Positions 6,607 through 14,284 are shown, counted from the first letter of the stretch. The stretch: DNA of 20,062 bases from JBHIET01 sp046760785 (GCA_046760785.1 JBHIET010000063.1:1-20062); one strand, 5' to 3'. The notes: a model not told the origin generated them from the sequence alone. Numbers and translations: made by a program.

Positions 6607-8904
6607 GTGACACAAGAGTGTCCCCATTGTCACCATCATAACCGTGACACGGCCCAGTTCTGCACTGGCTGCGGCAACCCGCTCGCGCCCAGCGTGGCGA
6701 GGGTCTACGTTGCCCTGCAATCCGGCCAGACGTTACACGGTGTCTACCGCGTCACGCAGCCGTTGGGCAAGGGTGGGATGGGCGCCGTCTATCTGGTGGA
6801 AGACCTGGGTGCTTTCGGCCGCTGCCGCGTTATCAAGGAGATGCTCCAATACTTCGACCTGACAGACCCCCAGGCGGTGCAGAGGGCCCAGCAGCGCTTC
6901 GAGGCGGAGGGACGCACGCTAGCCCAATTGCGTCACCACGGCATCCCTGACATCATTTCCTACTTCTCCGAGGGTGGTCGCAATTACATCGTGATGGAGT
7001 ACGTCGAAGGGGACAACCTGTTCCAGGGGCTGACTCACGAGGACGCCCAGGGCAATCCGGTGCGGGGTAAACCCTACCCCGTCGAAGACGTCCTGCGCTG
7101 GGGCATCCAATTGTGTGACGTGCTCATCTACCTGGCCCGGCAGACGCCCCCCGTCGTCCACCACGATGTCAAGCCGGCCAACGTCATCATTGATAAGAAC
7201 ACCGGCGAGGCTCGCCTGGTGGACTTCGGGACGGCCAAGGCGCGGCTGGTCGTCCAACCGGGCGGTGGAGTCGGCGTGCAGAAATCCAGCATTTACGGCA
7301 CCGCCGGGTACGCCGCGCCGGAGATGTACAACGCCGAGTCTTCTCCTCGTTCCGACGTCTACTCGCTGGCCGTCACACTCTACCACCTGTTGACCGATGA
7401 CGATCCCCGCGACCACCCATTTAACTTCCCCAAACTGAGTGAACTGGACCCGGCATTGCGGGCCGCACTGCAGAGCGCGCTACAAAACGATCCCCAACAG
7501 CGCCCTGATGCCCAGGCCTTCCGCCAAGTGCTCAAGGACGCACAGGCCGCGTTTCTCGGCGAGGCCGGCGCCCCCTTCATCTTCCCCGATAGTAGGCGAG
7601 CGCGCACGCCACCCGAATTGGCCCGCCTGTGCGATGCGCAGTGGGATGCAGCGAAGAGGTTCCTGCACGACGGGGATTTTGAGCGCTGGCTGAGACAGTC
7701 GCTCTTCCGGGCCGACCTGGCGGATAAGGCGGCGAGTATCGTGCAGGCCGGCGGTGACCAGGATGAAGGACTGGAAACCTTTCTCCACGTCCTCGATCCG
7801 CGCCTTCCCTACCCGGCGCTGCGCCTGCGCCCCCGCACCCTGCGCTTTGGGCACATCGCCCCCGGCGAGAAAGCACAACGCGCCTTTCGCATCCGCAACC
7901 GCGCTGGCCGGGGTCCATTGAAGGGTACGATTGCGACGGATCAGCCTGCCCCCTGGCTCATTTTTCCCGATCGCTTCGACGGCGAGAGTGACATCACCGT
8001 CACCGTGGATACCAGCAGTGTGCCGGGGGGCACGAAGCTGGAGGTGCATCTGAGGCTCAGGACGGCCTACGAGGGGCAAACTGTAGCAGTGCGCGGGCGG
8101 GTGATTTTCCCTTGGCTGCGGGCACTGGGCCAAATTGGGCTGGCACTGCTCGTCGGCGCGCTTGTGGGGGGTTACCTGGCCTTCCTGGGAATGAGCGATC
8201 CTGCAGCGTGGCTGACTCACATCGGGGTGGGAGCCATGGCATTGTCGCTGGCGTGGCTGCGTGCCCACCGCGCACAGGTTTCGTGGAAGGGGAGGGTGTT
8301 CCGGCTATTGTTCTACGTGCTTCTCTTTGGGACGCTCCTGATGGTAGCCGACCGGATGTGCTACAGTTCGTGGAGCCTTATGCGCCGCGCTGACGTATCT
8401 GGGGCCTGGGTATTACCGACGGCTGCCGGTGCCATCCTCGGGCTGGCCGTCGGCACCATACGGGCATTGAGCCGACCGGGACGCAGGCTGATCCCCCGAC
8501 TATTCGCTGCATTCATCCTGCTGGGCTCTCTATCCTATTGTGGGTGGACACTCTACCGCGTCGTGGGTCACGCTGTCGTGAGCGTGCCGATACTCCCGTT
8601 GAGGCAAACGGCCACGATCACGCCGCCCCCGGCCAGGACGGTCACGTGGCAGCCTGTGCTGACGGTGCGACCTGGCGAGATTGCGATCGGCGCACAGGTA
8701 ATAGTGGTAACTGACGGGAGGCTGCTTAATGTGCGGCAAGCACCGGGGACAGACGTGGCTATCATCACACGGGTGGAACCCGGCACGCGACTGGAGGTGC
8801 TGGACGGCCCCCGCATGGCCAGTGGTTACACCTGGTGGTGTGTTAAGCTACTTGATGGTACAATAGGGTGGGCAGCCGAAAACTGGCTGAAGCCTGCGGA
8901 ATGA
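6607..8904 (+). CDS. Zn-ribbon membrane Ser/Thr kinase with Ig-like domain, five membrane spans and SH3b domain
   Basis: This 765-residue kinase shares the N-terminal layout of the kinase at 2254: a zinc ribbon (CPHC and CTGC, residues 4-24), glycine loop GKGGMG from 54, Lys77 in VIKE, catalytic loop HHDVKPAN with Asp187 and DFG Asp206. His replaces Arg in HRD, making it a non-RD kinase that may not need activation-loop phosphorylation. After the kinase come a helical segment (about 330-400, with FERWLRQ), an Ig/HYDIN-like beta domain (about 410-500), roughly five membrane spans between 506 and 660, and a C-terminal SH3b domain (about 695-763, with LNVRQAPG and GWAAENW). SH3b domains often bind peptidoglycan, so cell-wall sensing is plausible. 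An in-frame stop at 6601 fixes GTG 6607 as the start, although the ribosome site is weak. Confidence 0.92.
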   Translation: MTQECPHCHHHNRDTAQFCTGCGNPLAPSVARVYVALQSGQTLHGVYRVTQPLGKGGMGAVYLVEDLGAFGRCRVIKEMLQYFDLTDPQAVQRAQQRFEAEGRTLAQLRHHGIPDIISYFSEGGRNYIVMEYVEGDNLFQGLTHEDAQGNPVRGKPYPVEDVLRWGIQLCDVLIYLARQTPPVVHHDVKPANVIIDKNTGEARLVDFGTAKARLVVQPGGGVGVQKSSIYGTAGYAAPEMYNAESSPRSDVYSLAVTLYHLLTDDDPRDHPFNFPKLSELDPALRAALQSALQNDPQQRPDAQAFRQVLKDAQAAFLGEAGAPFIFPDSRRARTPPELARLCDAQWDAAKRFLHDGDFERWLRQSLFRADLADKAASIVQAGGDQDEGLETFLHVLDPRLPYPALRLRPRTLRFGHIAPGEKAQRAFRIRNRAGRGPLKGTIATDQPAPWLIFPDRFDGESDITVTVDTSSVPGGTKLEVHLRLRTAYEGQTVAVRGRVIFPWLRALGQIGLALLVGALVGGYLAFLGMSDPAAWLTHIGVGAMALSLAWLRAHRAQVSWKGRVFRLLFYVLLFGTLLMVADRMCYSSWSLMRRADVSGAWVLPTAAGAILGLAVGTIRALSRPGRRLIPRLFAAFILLGSLSYCGWTLYRVVGHAVVSVPILPLRQTATITPPPARTVTWQPVLTVRPGEIAIGAQVIVVTDGRLLNVRQAPGTDVAIITRVEPGTRLEVLDGPRMASGYTWWCVKLLDGTIGWAAENWLKPAE

Positions 8905-9181
8905 TACCACAGGCGTTTGCCAGCCCCGTGACGGGACAGACCTTTTACCCTCTTCCGGTCTCTGGTATCCAATCGAGGGTCGCGGATCCACCACTGCCCA
9001 TCCGACCAAGTGCTCCCCAGACGAGTGGTCAGCAATCACGGCCTGCCTGGGATTGCCTCCATACCGCTTATGTTCTCCAGCGTCCAACTCAGGGCGGCGG
9101 CCGCCTGGCCGCTCTTGAAGTGTACCGCCGTAGTCACGGCCCTGAGTTGAAGCCACTGTTTGCCAGCGCGATGGCGGAGAA
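8905..9181 (+). other. Intergenic region without a recognisable gene
   Basis: No credible protein is seen between the second kinase and the hisS promoter. Short frames exist on both strands, but none resembles a known family or has a convincing ribosome site. The stretch contains a 7-base inverted repeat (GATACCA at 8903-8909, TGGTATC at 8963-8969) and the 65-base palindrome-bounded element at 9085-9149. No T-box-type specifier or antiterminator sequence was recognised. Confidence 0.55.
9085..9149. repeat. 65-bp element bounded by perfect 11-bp inverted repeats
   Basis: CAACTCAGGGC (9085-9095) and GCCCTGAGTTG (9139-9149) are perfect reverse complements. The interior contains the palindrome GGCGGCCGCC and further GGC/GCC-rich pairing. 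It lies about 30 bases upstream of the hisS promoter. It could be a miniature repeat, a transcription terminator remnant or an upstream regulatory structure. No target-site duplication was identified. Confidence 0.5.
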
Positions 9182-9210
9182 GTGACAATCTCTCCAACTT
9201 AGGCTATAAT
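9182..9210 (+). promoter_or_regulatory. Near-consensus sigma70-type promoter for hisS
   Basis: GTGACA (9182-9187) and a perfect TATAAT (9205-9210) are separated by exactly 17 bases. Transcription would start near 9217, giving a leader of about 24 bases that contains AGGAGG at 9227-9232. It would drive hisS and perhaps nadK and later genes on the same strand. Confidence 0.8.
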
Positions 9211-9240
9211 AGCGTGCACCTGAACCAGGAGGCATGCGCT

Positions 9241-10518
9241 ATGCCCCACTATCAACGACCAACCGGAACCCTGGATATCTTGCCGGAGGATCAGCATTAC
9301 TGGCATCACGTGCGCGCCCAGGCGCAGCACTTGGCGGAACTGGCCGGCTTCGAGCGCGTTGACGTGCCCATCTTTGAGGCAAGCGAACTGTTCGCGCGTG
9401 GCGTCGGAGAGGGCACCGATATCGTGGACAAAGAGATGTACTCCTTCGTGGATAAGGGAGGCCACAAGCTCACCCTGCGGCCGGAGTTCACCGCTGCTGT
9501 GGTGCGCGCCTACATCGAAAACGGGATGCACGTGCATCCTCAGCCGGTCAAGCTCTACACGTTCGGTCCCATCTTCCGCTACGAGCGGCCACAGGCGGGC
9601 CGATACCGCCAGCACACTCAGTTCAACATTGAGATTCTGGGCGAGCAGGACCCCGCCGCCGACGTGGAAGTGATGGCGTTGGTGTGGGACCTCTACGCTG
9701 GGCTAGGCTTCCGTGACCTGGTGTTCCAACTCAACTCAACCGGCTGCCCGCGCTGCCGGCCGGGTTACGTGGCGGCGCTGAAGGCGTACTACGCCGAGAA
9801 TCACGACGCCATCTGCGAGGACTGCCAGCGGCGGCTGGAGCGCAGCCCGCTGCGCGTGCTCGATTGCAAGGCCAAGCAGTGTCAACCGATCATCGCAGGC
9901 GCTCCTTACTTCCTCGACCACCTGTGCGACGAGTGTACTGAGCACTTCCGCACCCTACGCAAGTATCTGGATCTGTTGGGCCGGGGGTACGTCATTAACC
10001 ACCAGTTGGTACGCGGGCTCGACTATTACACCAAGACGGTCTTCGAAGTCTGGGCGGCCGGGATTGGCGCACAGAGCGCGGTCTGTGGCGGTGGCCGGTA
10101 CGATGGTCTGGCTGAATTACTGGGAGGCCCGCCGATCCCTGGCGTGGGCGTCGCCGTAGGACTAGAGCGTATCATCCTGGTGATGAAGGACCTGGGTGTG
10201 GAGGTGCCTCCCTTGCCGAAACCATCGGTCTTCTTGGCGCACCTAGGGCCGCAGGCCAAACGGGAGGCGTTACGGCTGGTAGATGCGCTGCGACAGGCCG
10301 ACGTGAGGGCATGGCTCCCGTTTGGGGAACGGGGGCTGAAGAGCCAGCTCCGCGAGGCCGGCAAGCGTGGCATCCGGTATGCCGTTATCCTGGGAGAGGA
10401 CGAGTTGGCGACCGGGGCGGCGACGGTGCGGGACATGCAGGCGGGAGAGCAGGTGAGTGTGGAACTGTCTGAATTGGTGGAGTGGCTGAAAGCGCAGCTT
10501 CGATACGGGTGTGGCTAG
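9241..10518 (+). CDS. hisS: Histidine-tRNA ligase
   Basis: This class II aminoacyl-tRNA synthetase charges tRNA-His with histidine, using ATP, in the cytoplasm. The 425-residue length is normal for bacterial HisRS. Visible signatures are the N-terminal PTGTLDILPED, motif 2 RYERPQAGRYRQHTQFN, the histidine-binding LVRGLDYYTKTVFE, motif 3 GVGVAVGLERI and a C-terminal anticodon-binding domain. The middle contains a cysteine-rich stretch (CPRC, CEDC, LDCK, CDEC) that is common in bacterial HisRS. ATG 9241 is chosen over the in-frame upstream codon at 9160 because AGGAGG lies eight bases before it and homology begins there. The upstream codon also lies before the promoter. Confidence 0.97.
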   Translation: MPHYQRPTGTLDILPEDQHYWHHVRAQAQHLAELAGFERVDVPIFEASELFARGVGEGTDIVDKEMYSFVDKGGHKLTLRPEFTAAVVRAYIENGMHVHPQPVKLYTFGPIFRYERPQAGRYRQHTQFNIEILGEQDPAADVEVMALVWDLYAGLGFRDLVFQLNSTGCPRCRPGYVAALKAYYAENHDAICEDCQRRLERSPLRVLDCKAKQCQPIIAGAPYFLDHLCDECTEHFRTLRKYLDLLGRGYVINHQLVRGLDYYTKTVFEVWAAGIGAQSAVCGGGRYDGLAELLGGPPIPGVGVAVGLERIILVMKDLGVEVPPLPKPSVFLAHLGPQAKREALRLVDALRQADVRAWLPFGERGLKSQLREAGKRGIRYAVILGEDELATGAATVRDMQAGEQVSVELSELVEWLKAQLRYGCG

Positions 10519-10595
10519 AATGACTTGAGGCCTGAGGTGCACCGCTTTGCCGGACCTGTTTGATGCCGCGCTCTACGGGCCAGGTTGACACAAAG

Positions 10596-11480
10596 ATGAT
10601 TGGCATTCTCTACAATCCTCGTATTGCCCAAGCATATTCCCTGGCAGAGGAAATGGCCGCGTGGGTGGAGCAGCGAGGACGTCAAGCACAGATTTGCACG
10701 GCAAACGATGCCTCGGCCGTACTCCGCTGGCGAGAGACCAAGCTGGTAGTGACGCTGGGCGGCGACGGCTCAATCCTGCGGGCGGCACGGGCTGCAGCCC
10801 CTCACAATGCGCTGATCCTGGGGGTCAATCTGGGGCGGGTCGGATTCCTCACGGAGGCTGAGCCGGAGACGTGGTCGGACGCTCTGTCCCGGGCGTTGTC
10901 CGACGACTGCTGGGTCGAGGAGCGGATGATGCTTCGGGCAGTGGTCTATCGGAACGACGAGGTGCTGAGGCAGACCGAGGCGCTGAACGACGTGGTGGTG
11001 GGACGGGGGGCGCGGGCCCGCGTGGTACATCTACGCACCGAGGTTGAGGGAGGGCACCTGGCCACATACGTAGCCGATGGCCTTGTCGTCGCTACGCCGA
11101 CGGGGAGCACCGCCTATGCACTGGCAGCCGGGGGGCCGATTCTGCCGCCGCAAATGCGTAACATCCTCCTGGTGCCGGTCGCGCCGCACCTGAGTATGGA
11201 GCGGCCCGTCGTCCTGTGCGAGGGAGTCACCGTACGCATCACCGTCGCCGGTGGGAGGCCAGCGGTGCTGACGGTGGATGGGGAGGTGCAGGCGGAACTG
11301 GAGAGCGGGGATGGAGTAGTAGTGGAGGCCAGCCCACACGTGGCCCGCTTCGCGCGGGTGCGGGAGCGGACGTATTTCTACAAGACGCTGGTAGCGCGTT
11401 TAGTGCCACGCAACTCAACCCCAAATCCCAGATCCCAAACCTGGAGTCAGGAGCATGACCGAACCACTGTACTGCGTTAA
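10596..11480 (+). CDS. nadK: NAD kinase with repeat-derived C-terminal tail
   Basis: NAD kinase phosphorylates NAD to NADP in the cytoplasm. From ATG 10596 (MIGILYNP) the product has 294 residues. The diagnostic motifs are GGDGSIL (about 55), NLGRVGFLTE and TPTGSTAYALAAGGPI. Upstream in-frame starts at 10560/10563 would add 12 unconserved residues. Normal NAD kinase homology ends around KTLVARL. The remaining residues (RNSTPNPRSQ and onward) read through CCCAAATCCC-type repeat DNA and overlap the next gene by 26 bases. The tail therefore looks acquired by loss of the original stop codon. The gene follows hisS by 77 bases. Confidence 0.95.
   Translation: MIGILYNPRIAQAYSLAEEMAAWVEQRGRQAQICTANDASAVLRWRETKLVVTLGGDGSILRAARAAAPHNALILGVNLGRVGFLTEAEPETWSDALSRALSDDCWVEERMMLRAVVYRNDEVLRQTEALNDVVVGRGARARVVHLRTEVEGGHLATYVADGLVVATPTGSTAYALAAGGPILPPQMRNILLVPVAPHLSMERPVVLCEGVTVRITVAGGRPAVLTVDGEVQAELESGDGVVVEASPHVARFARVRERTYFYKTLVARLVPRNSTPNPRSQTWSQEHDRTTVLR
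11410..11446 (+). repeat. CCCAAATCCC-type intergenic repeat forming the nadK 3' end
   Basis: The DNA contains tandem-like units (CCCCAAATCCC, AGATCCC, AAACC) of the sort usually found between genes, followed by the ribosome site AGGAG of the next gene. It lies within the nadK reading frame and encodes a low-complexity NPRSQ tail. No second copy was found in this window, so assignment to a repeat family is inference. Confidence 0.4.
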
Positions 11481-12000
11481 TCACCCTAACCGCGAGACCT
11501 ACCTGCGCTGTAACAAGTGCGGGCAGCCTATATGCGCCAAGTGCGCGGTGCTGACGCCGGTCGGCTACCGCTGCAAGGACTGCGTGCGCGCCCAGCAGCA
11601 GGTTTTCTACGCCGGTTTCCGTCCCATCCACTACCTGATCGCCGCAGCAGTTGCGCTGCCCCTGGCTCTCGTAGCGGGCTGGCTTGTACCCAGCCTGGGT
11701 TGGTATGCCATCATCCTGGGGCCGCTGGCCGGCGGCGGCATCGCCAACGTGGCGCACTGGGCGATCGGGCGACGGCGCGGGCAGTACACCTGGCTGATTG
11801 TGTGCGGATGTATCGTCGTGGGGGTGCTTCCCCAGTTGGGGCTGTCGCTTCTCACGCTTCTCTTCCTCCCATCGCTGACGGATGTGGCAGGGACGAGCTA
11901 CTACACAAGAGGATTGATGGGAGCCCTCTGGGACGTCGTGTATCTGGTGACAGCGGTAGGCGCAGCCTATGCCTGGCTGCGCCCTGGACGACACAGATAG
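11455..12000 (+). CDS. B-box zinc-finger membrane protein
   Basis: This 181-residue protein has an N-terminal B-box-like double zinc site: Cys7/His10, Cys19/Cys22, Cys27/Cys30 and Cys40/Cys43. About four hydrophobic spans follow (roughly residues 58-77, 80-98, 114-135 and 155-173). The fingers would lie on one face of the membrane, probably cytoplasmic, and bind a protein partner. Members of this type are common hypothetical proteins in Chloroflexota and Actinobacteria. No enzymatic motif is visible. ATG 11455 has AGGAG just upstream, inside the end of nadK. The gene ends 13 bases before recN, so it is probably cotranscribed with it. Confidence 0.8.
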   Translation: MTEPLYCVNHPNRETYLRCNKCGQPICAKCAVLTPVGYRCKDCVRAQQQVFYAGFRPIHYLIAAAVALPLALVAGWLVPSLGWYAIILGPLAGGGIANVAHWAIGRRRGQYTWLIVCGCIVVGVLPQLGLSLLTLLFLPSLTDVAGTSYYTRGLMGALWDVVYLVTAVGAAYAWLRPGRHR

Positions 12001-12013
12001 GAGGGAGGCTTCG

Positions 12014-13906
12014 GTGCTGACTGAACTGCGCATCCATGACTTCGCTATCATTGATGAACTGCAGCTAACTTTCGCGCCAGGCTTCTCGGTGCTGACCGGC
12101 GAGACCGGCGCGGGCAAGTCAATCATCATTGACGCGGTGGAACTGGCGCTGGGGGGACGGGCCGACAGCACCGTCGTACGTGCTGGGGCCGACCGCACCA
12201 TTGTCGAGGCCGCTTTCTGGCTGGAGTCAGGGCAGCGGGCGGCGATTGACCCGGTGCTGGAGCGAGAGGGGTTAGAGGGAGACGACCCCAACCTGCTGCT
12301 CCTGGGACGCGAGGTGCGGCTCAGCGGGCGCAACGTCTGCCGCGTCAACGGGCGGGCCGTCACGCTGACGCTCCTGCGCGAGGTGGCCGAAGGGCTGGTG
12401 GACATCCACGGCCAGAGCGAGCACCTCTCACTGCTGCGAGTGCGCGAGCATGTCAATTTGCTGGATCGGTACGCGGAATTGTGGCCACTGCGGACGCAGG
12501 TCGCGCAGTTGGTAGGTCAGGTGCGAGAAGCGCGGCGGGAATTGGCGGACCTGCTCCGCAGCGAGCAGGAGTTAGCACACCGGGTCGACCTGCTGCAATT
12601 CCAGATGGGCGAGATAGCGGCGGCGGCTCTCCAACCTGGCGAGGAGGAGAAGTTGCTCGAGGAGCGGCTGCGACTGAGCCATGCCGAACAACTGGCCGCG
12701 CTGGCGAGTGAGGCGCTCCAAGCGCTGGAGCAGGGCGAGGGAGAGGCCCAGACGGCGCTCGATCTGCTGGGCGCGGCGCTGCGCGCTCTGGAGGGACTGG
12801 CTCGCGTTGACCCGGCGTTGGAGCCCCAGTTGCACACCGCCGAGAGCGTGAACTACCAGGTGGAGGAATTGGTCAGAAGCCTGCGCGACTATCAAGAGCA
12901 AGTCGAGTATAACCCACGGCGGCTGCAGGAGGTGGAGGAGCGGCTGGCGTTGATCCGTCGGTTGGAGCGCAAGTATGGCGCGACGATCCCCGACGTGTTG
13001 GCCTACGCCAGGAAAGCAGCACGGGAACTGGACACGATCACCCATAGCGAAGAGCGCATTGCCGAGTTGCGGGCAGAGGAGGAGCGGCTGTTGGCAGAGG
13101 TGGGCAACCTGGCGGTGGAACTTTCCCAACAGCGACGCGAGGCAGCCCAACGGTTAGCGGTGGGGATCGAGGAAGAGCTGCGTGACCTGCGGATGGGGGG
13201 AGCACAGTTCGGGGTGGATTTTCAGTGGAGGGATGACCCTCAACAAGGGGTTCCCTTGCCCCCAACTGTTTCAGATTTCAAGTTTCAGGTCTCAGGGTCT
13301 GGTATAGAACAACTTGAAACCTGGAACTTGGAACCTGCAACTTGCCCTCGTGTGGCTTTCGATTCCTCCGGCATAGACCGCGTCGAGTTCCTCGTCTCCC
13401 CCAACCCCGGCGAGCCTTTGAAGCCACTGGCGAAGATTGCCTCCGGTGGCGAGACCTCCCGATTGATGCTGGCACTCAAGACGGTGCTCTCCCGTGCCGA
13501 CGAGACGCCAACGCTGGTCTTCGACGAGATTGACCAGGGCATCGGCGGGCGCGTGGGTGCGACGGTGGGCGAGAAGCTGTGGAGCCTGGCAACGGGTACA
13601 GGGCCGGGTGGCCTGCGTCACCAGGTGTTGTGCGTGACCCACCTGCCACAGTTGGCCGGTTTCGGCGACGTGCACTTTCACGTGGAGAAGTACGTGGAGA
13701 AGACCGCAGTAGGCGAACGCACGGTGACGCGGGTGAAGCAGTTGCAGGGCCAGGCGCGCGTGGAGGAACTGGCCCAGATGCTCGGCGCAAGCGGCGAAGC
13801 GGCCTATCGGAGCGCGGAGGAGATTCTGGAGCAGGTTGCAAGTTGCAAGTCTGCAAGTGACGAGTTGCAGGGTACAGAGAAGACGCGATGGTGTGTGAGG
13901 GGCTGA
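12014..13906 (+). CDS. recN: DNA repair protein RecN with repeat insertions
   Basis: RecN is an SMC-like ATPase acting in double-strand break repair. GTG 12014 (VLTELRIHDFAIIDE) with GGAGG six bases upstream is the natural start; the in-frame ATG 11969 lies inside the preceding gene. Visible motifs are Walker A GETGAGKS at 29-36, LVDIHGQSEHLSLL, the coiled-coil middle, signature ASGGETSRL, Walker B LVFDEIDQGIGG near 502 and THLPQ. The product is 630 residues against about 550-570 usual. Part of the excess is an insertion at about residues 417-446 made of repeat DNA, placed between the coiled coil and the C-terminal ATPase half. The last residues (ASCKSASDELQ and onward) are also repeat-derived. 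The frame is intact throughout. Confidence 0.96.
   Translation: MLTELRIHDFAIIDELQLTFAPGFSVLTGETGAGKSIIIDAVELALGGRADSTVVRAGADRTIVEAAFWLESGQRAAIDPVLEREGLEGDDPNLLLLGREVRLSGRNVCRVNGRAVTLTLLREVAEGLVDIHGQSEHLSLLRVREHVNLLDRYAELWPLRTQVAQLVGQVREARRELADLLRSEQELAHRVDLLQFQMGEIAAAALQPGEEEKLLEERLRLSHAEQLAALASEALQALEQGEGEAQTALDLLGAALRALEGLARVDPALEPQLHTAESVNYQVEELVRSLRDYQEQVEYNPRRLQEVEERLALIRRLERKYGATIPDVLAYARKAARELDTITHSEERIAELRAEEERLLAEVGNLAVELSQQRREAAQRLAVGIEEELRDLRMGGAQFGVDFQWRDDPQQGVPLPPTVSDFKFQVSGSGIEQLETWNLEPATCPRVAFDSSGIDRVEFLVSPNPGEPLKPLAKIASGGETSRLMLALKTVLSRADETPTLVFDEIDQGIGGRVGATVGEKLWSLATGTGPGGLRHQVLCVTHLPQLAGFGDVHFHVEKYVEKTAVGERTVTRVKQLQGQARVEELAQMLGASGEAAYRSAEEILEQVASCKSASDELQGTEKTRWCVRG
13263..13345 (+). 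repeat. In-frame palindromic repeat inserted in recN
   Basis: AT-richer DNA interrupts the GC-rich gene. AGATTTCAAGT (13273-13283) is nearly the reverse complement of ACTTGAAACCT (13312-13322), followed by related units GGAACTTGG and CTGCAACTTG. It codes for about 28 residues (SDFKFQVSGSG through TWNLEPATC) absent from RecN homologues as I know them. The flanking text (VDFQWRDD before, DRVEFLVSPNPGEP after) is normal RecN. Confidence 0.75.
13835..13873 (+). repeat. GTTGCAAG-type repeat at recN 3' end
   Basis: The units GTTGCAAG, TTGCAAGT, CTGCAAGT and GAGTTGCAGG follow each other here. They match the reverse complement of CTGCAACTTG in the insert at 13263-13345, so the same repeat family appears twice in recN, in opposite orientation. 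It encodes the tail VASCKSASDELQG. Confidence 0.6.
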
Positions 13907-14142
13907 GCCGCGTGCGTGAAGGTTGGGATGAGATAGAGGCAGAAGAGACCTGCCTGTTGCGCCAGATGACGGTCCGGGAGAGCCTGCACCACTACCTTGA
14001 GCTCCAACGGGCCTTCGAGCCTCAGTTGCAGCAGACCGAATCGCTCTTCCGCGCCGAGCGTTTGGCCTACCTGGAAGAGTTGCAGCGCCGGTTGGGTACG
14101 CTGGCCCGATGGATGGAGGAGCAGTGTGGAAAACCTTTTTGA
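13888..14142 (+). CDS. Small helical protein of unknown function
   Basis: This predicted 84-residue product is rich in Glu, Leu, Gln and Arg and almost entirely helical (VRESLHHYLELQRAFEP, YLEELQRRLGTLARWMEE). I do not recognise a family. It overlaps the end of recN by 19 bases and the nucleotidyltransferase fragment by 17, so the three would be translationally linked. It may be the companion of that nucleotidyltransferase, like small helical partners of MNT/AbiEii-type systems, but this is inference. ATG 13888 is the first start; GTG codons just downstream are alternatives. Confidence 0.6.
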   Translation: MVCEGLSRVREGWDEIEAEETCLLRQMTVRESLHHYLELQRAFEPQLQQTESLFRAERLAYLEELQRRLGTLARWMEEQCGKPF

Positions 14143-14284
14143 ATCCCTGGTGGCCCTGCAAGACCGGCTGCGACAAGCAGGGATTCCTTCGGCTGTCATT
14201 GGCGGGGTGGCAGTTGGCGTGTGGGGCGAGCCGCGCGTGACGCGCGAGGCGCGTACCTTCAAGCCTGATTCCTTTGCACTGTAA
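14126..14284 (+). pseudogene. Truncated nucleotidyltransferase (AbiEii/MNT-like)
   Basis: From GTG 14126 the frame reads as the start of a nucleotidyltransferase-fold protein: LQDRLRQAGIPSAVIGGVAV, then GVWGEPRVTRE. In intact homologues the text after VTR continues with the metal-binding Asp-x-Asp. Here it switches to EARTFKPDSFAL and stops, so the catalytic aspartates and the rest of the domain are missing. The break comes just before the toxin-antitoxin promoter, suggesting a deletion or replacement that brought the downstream module in. Confidence 0.7.

Noticed and set aside
8848..9156. Minus-strand frame in the gap before hisS
   Set aside because: No family resemblance and no ribosome site, and it overlaps the kinase 3' end and the 65-bp palindrome.
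8905..9240. T-box riboswitch upstream of hisS
   Set aside because: I found no T-box consensus sequence, and a strong promoter lies only about 30 bases before the start codon, leaving no room for a leader.
11239..12456. 405-residue minus-strand open frame opposite nadK, the B-box gene and recN
   Set aside because: It spans three confident plus-strand genes and is Ser/Arg/Pro-rich, as expected of an antisense frame.
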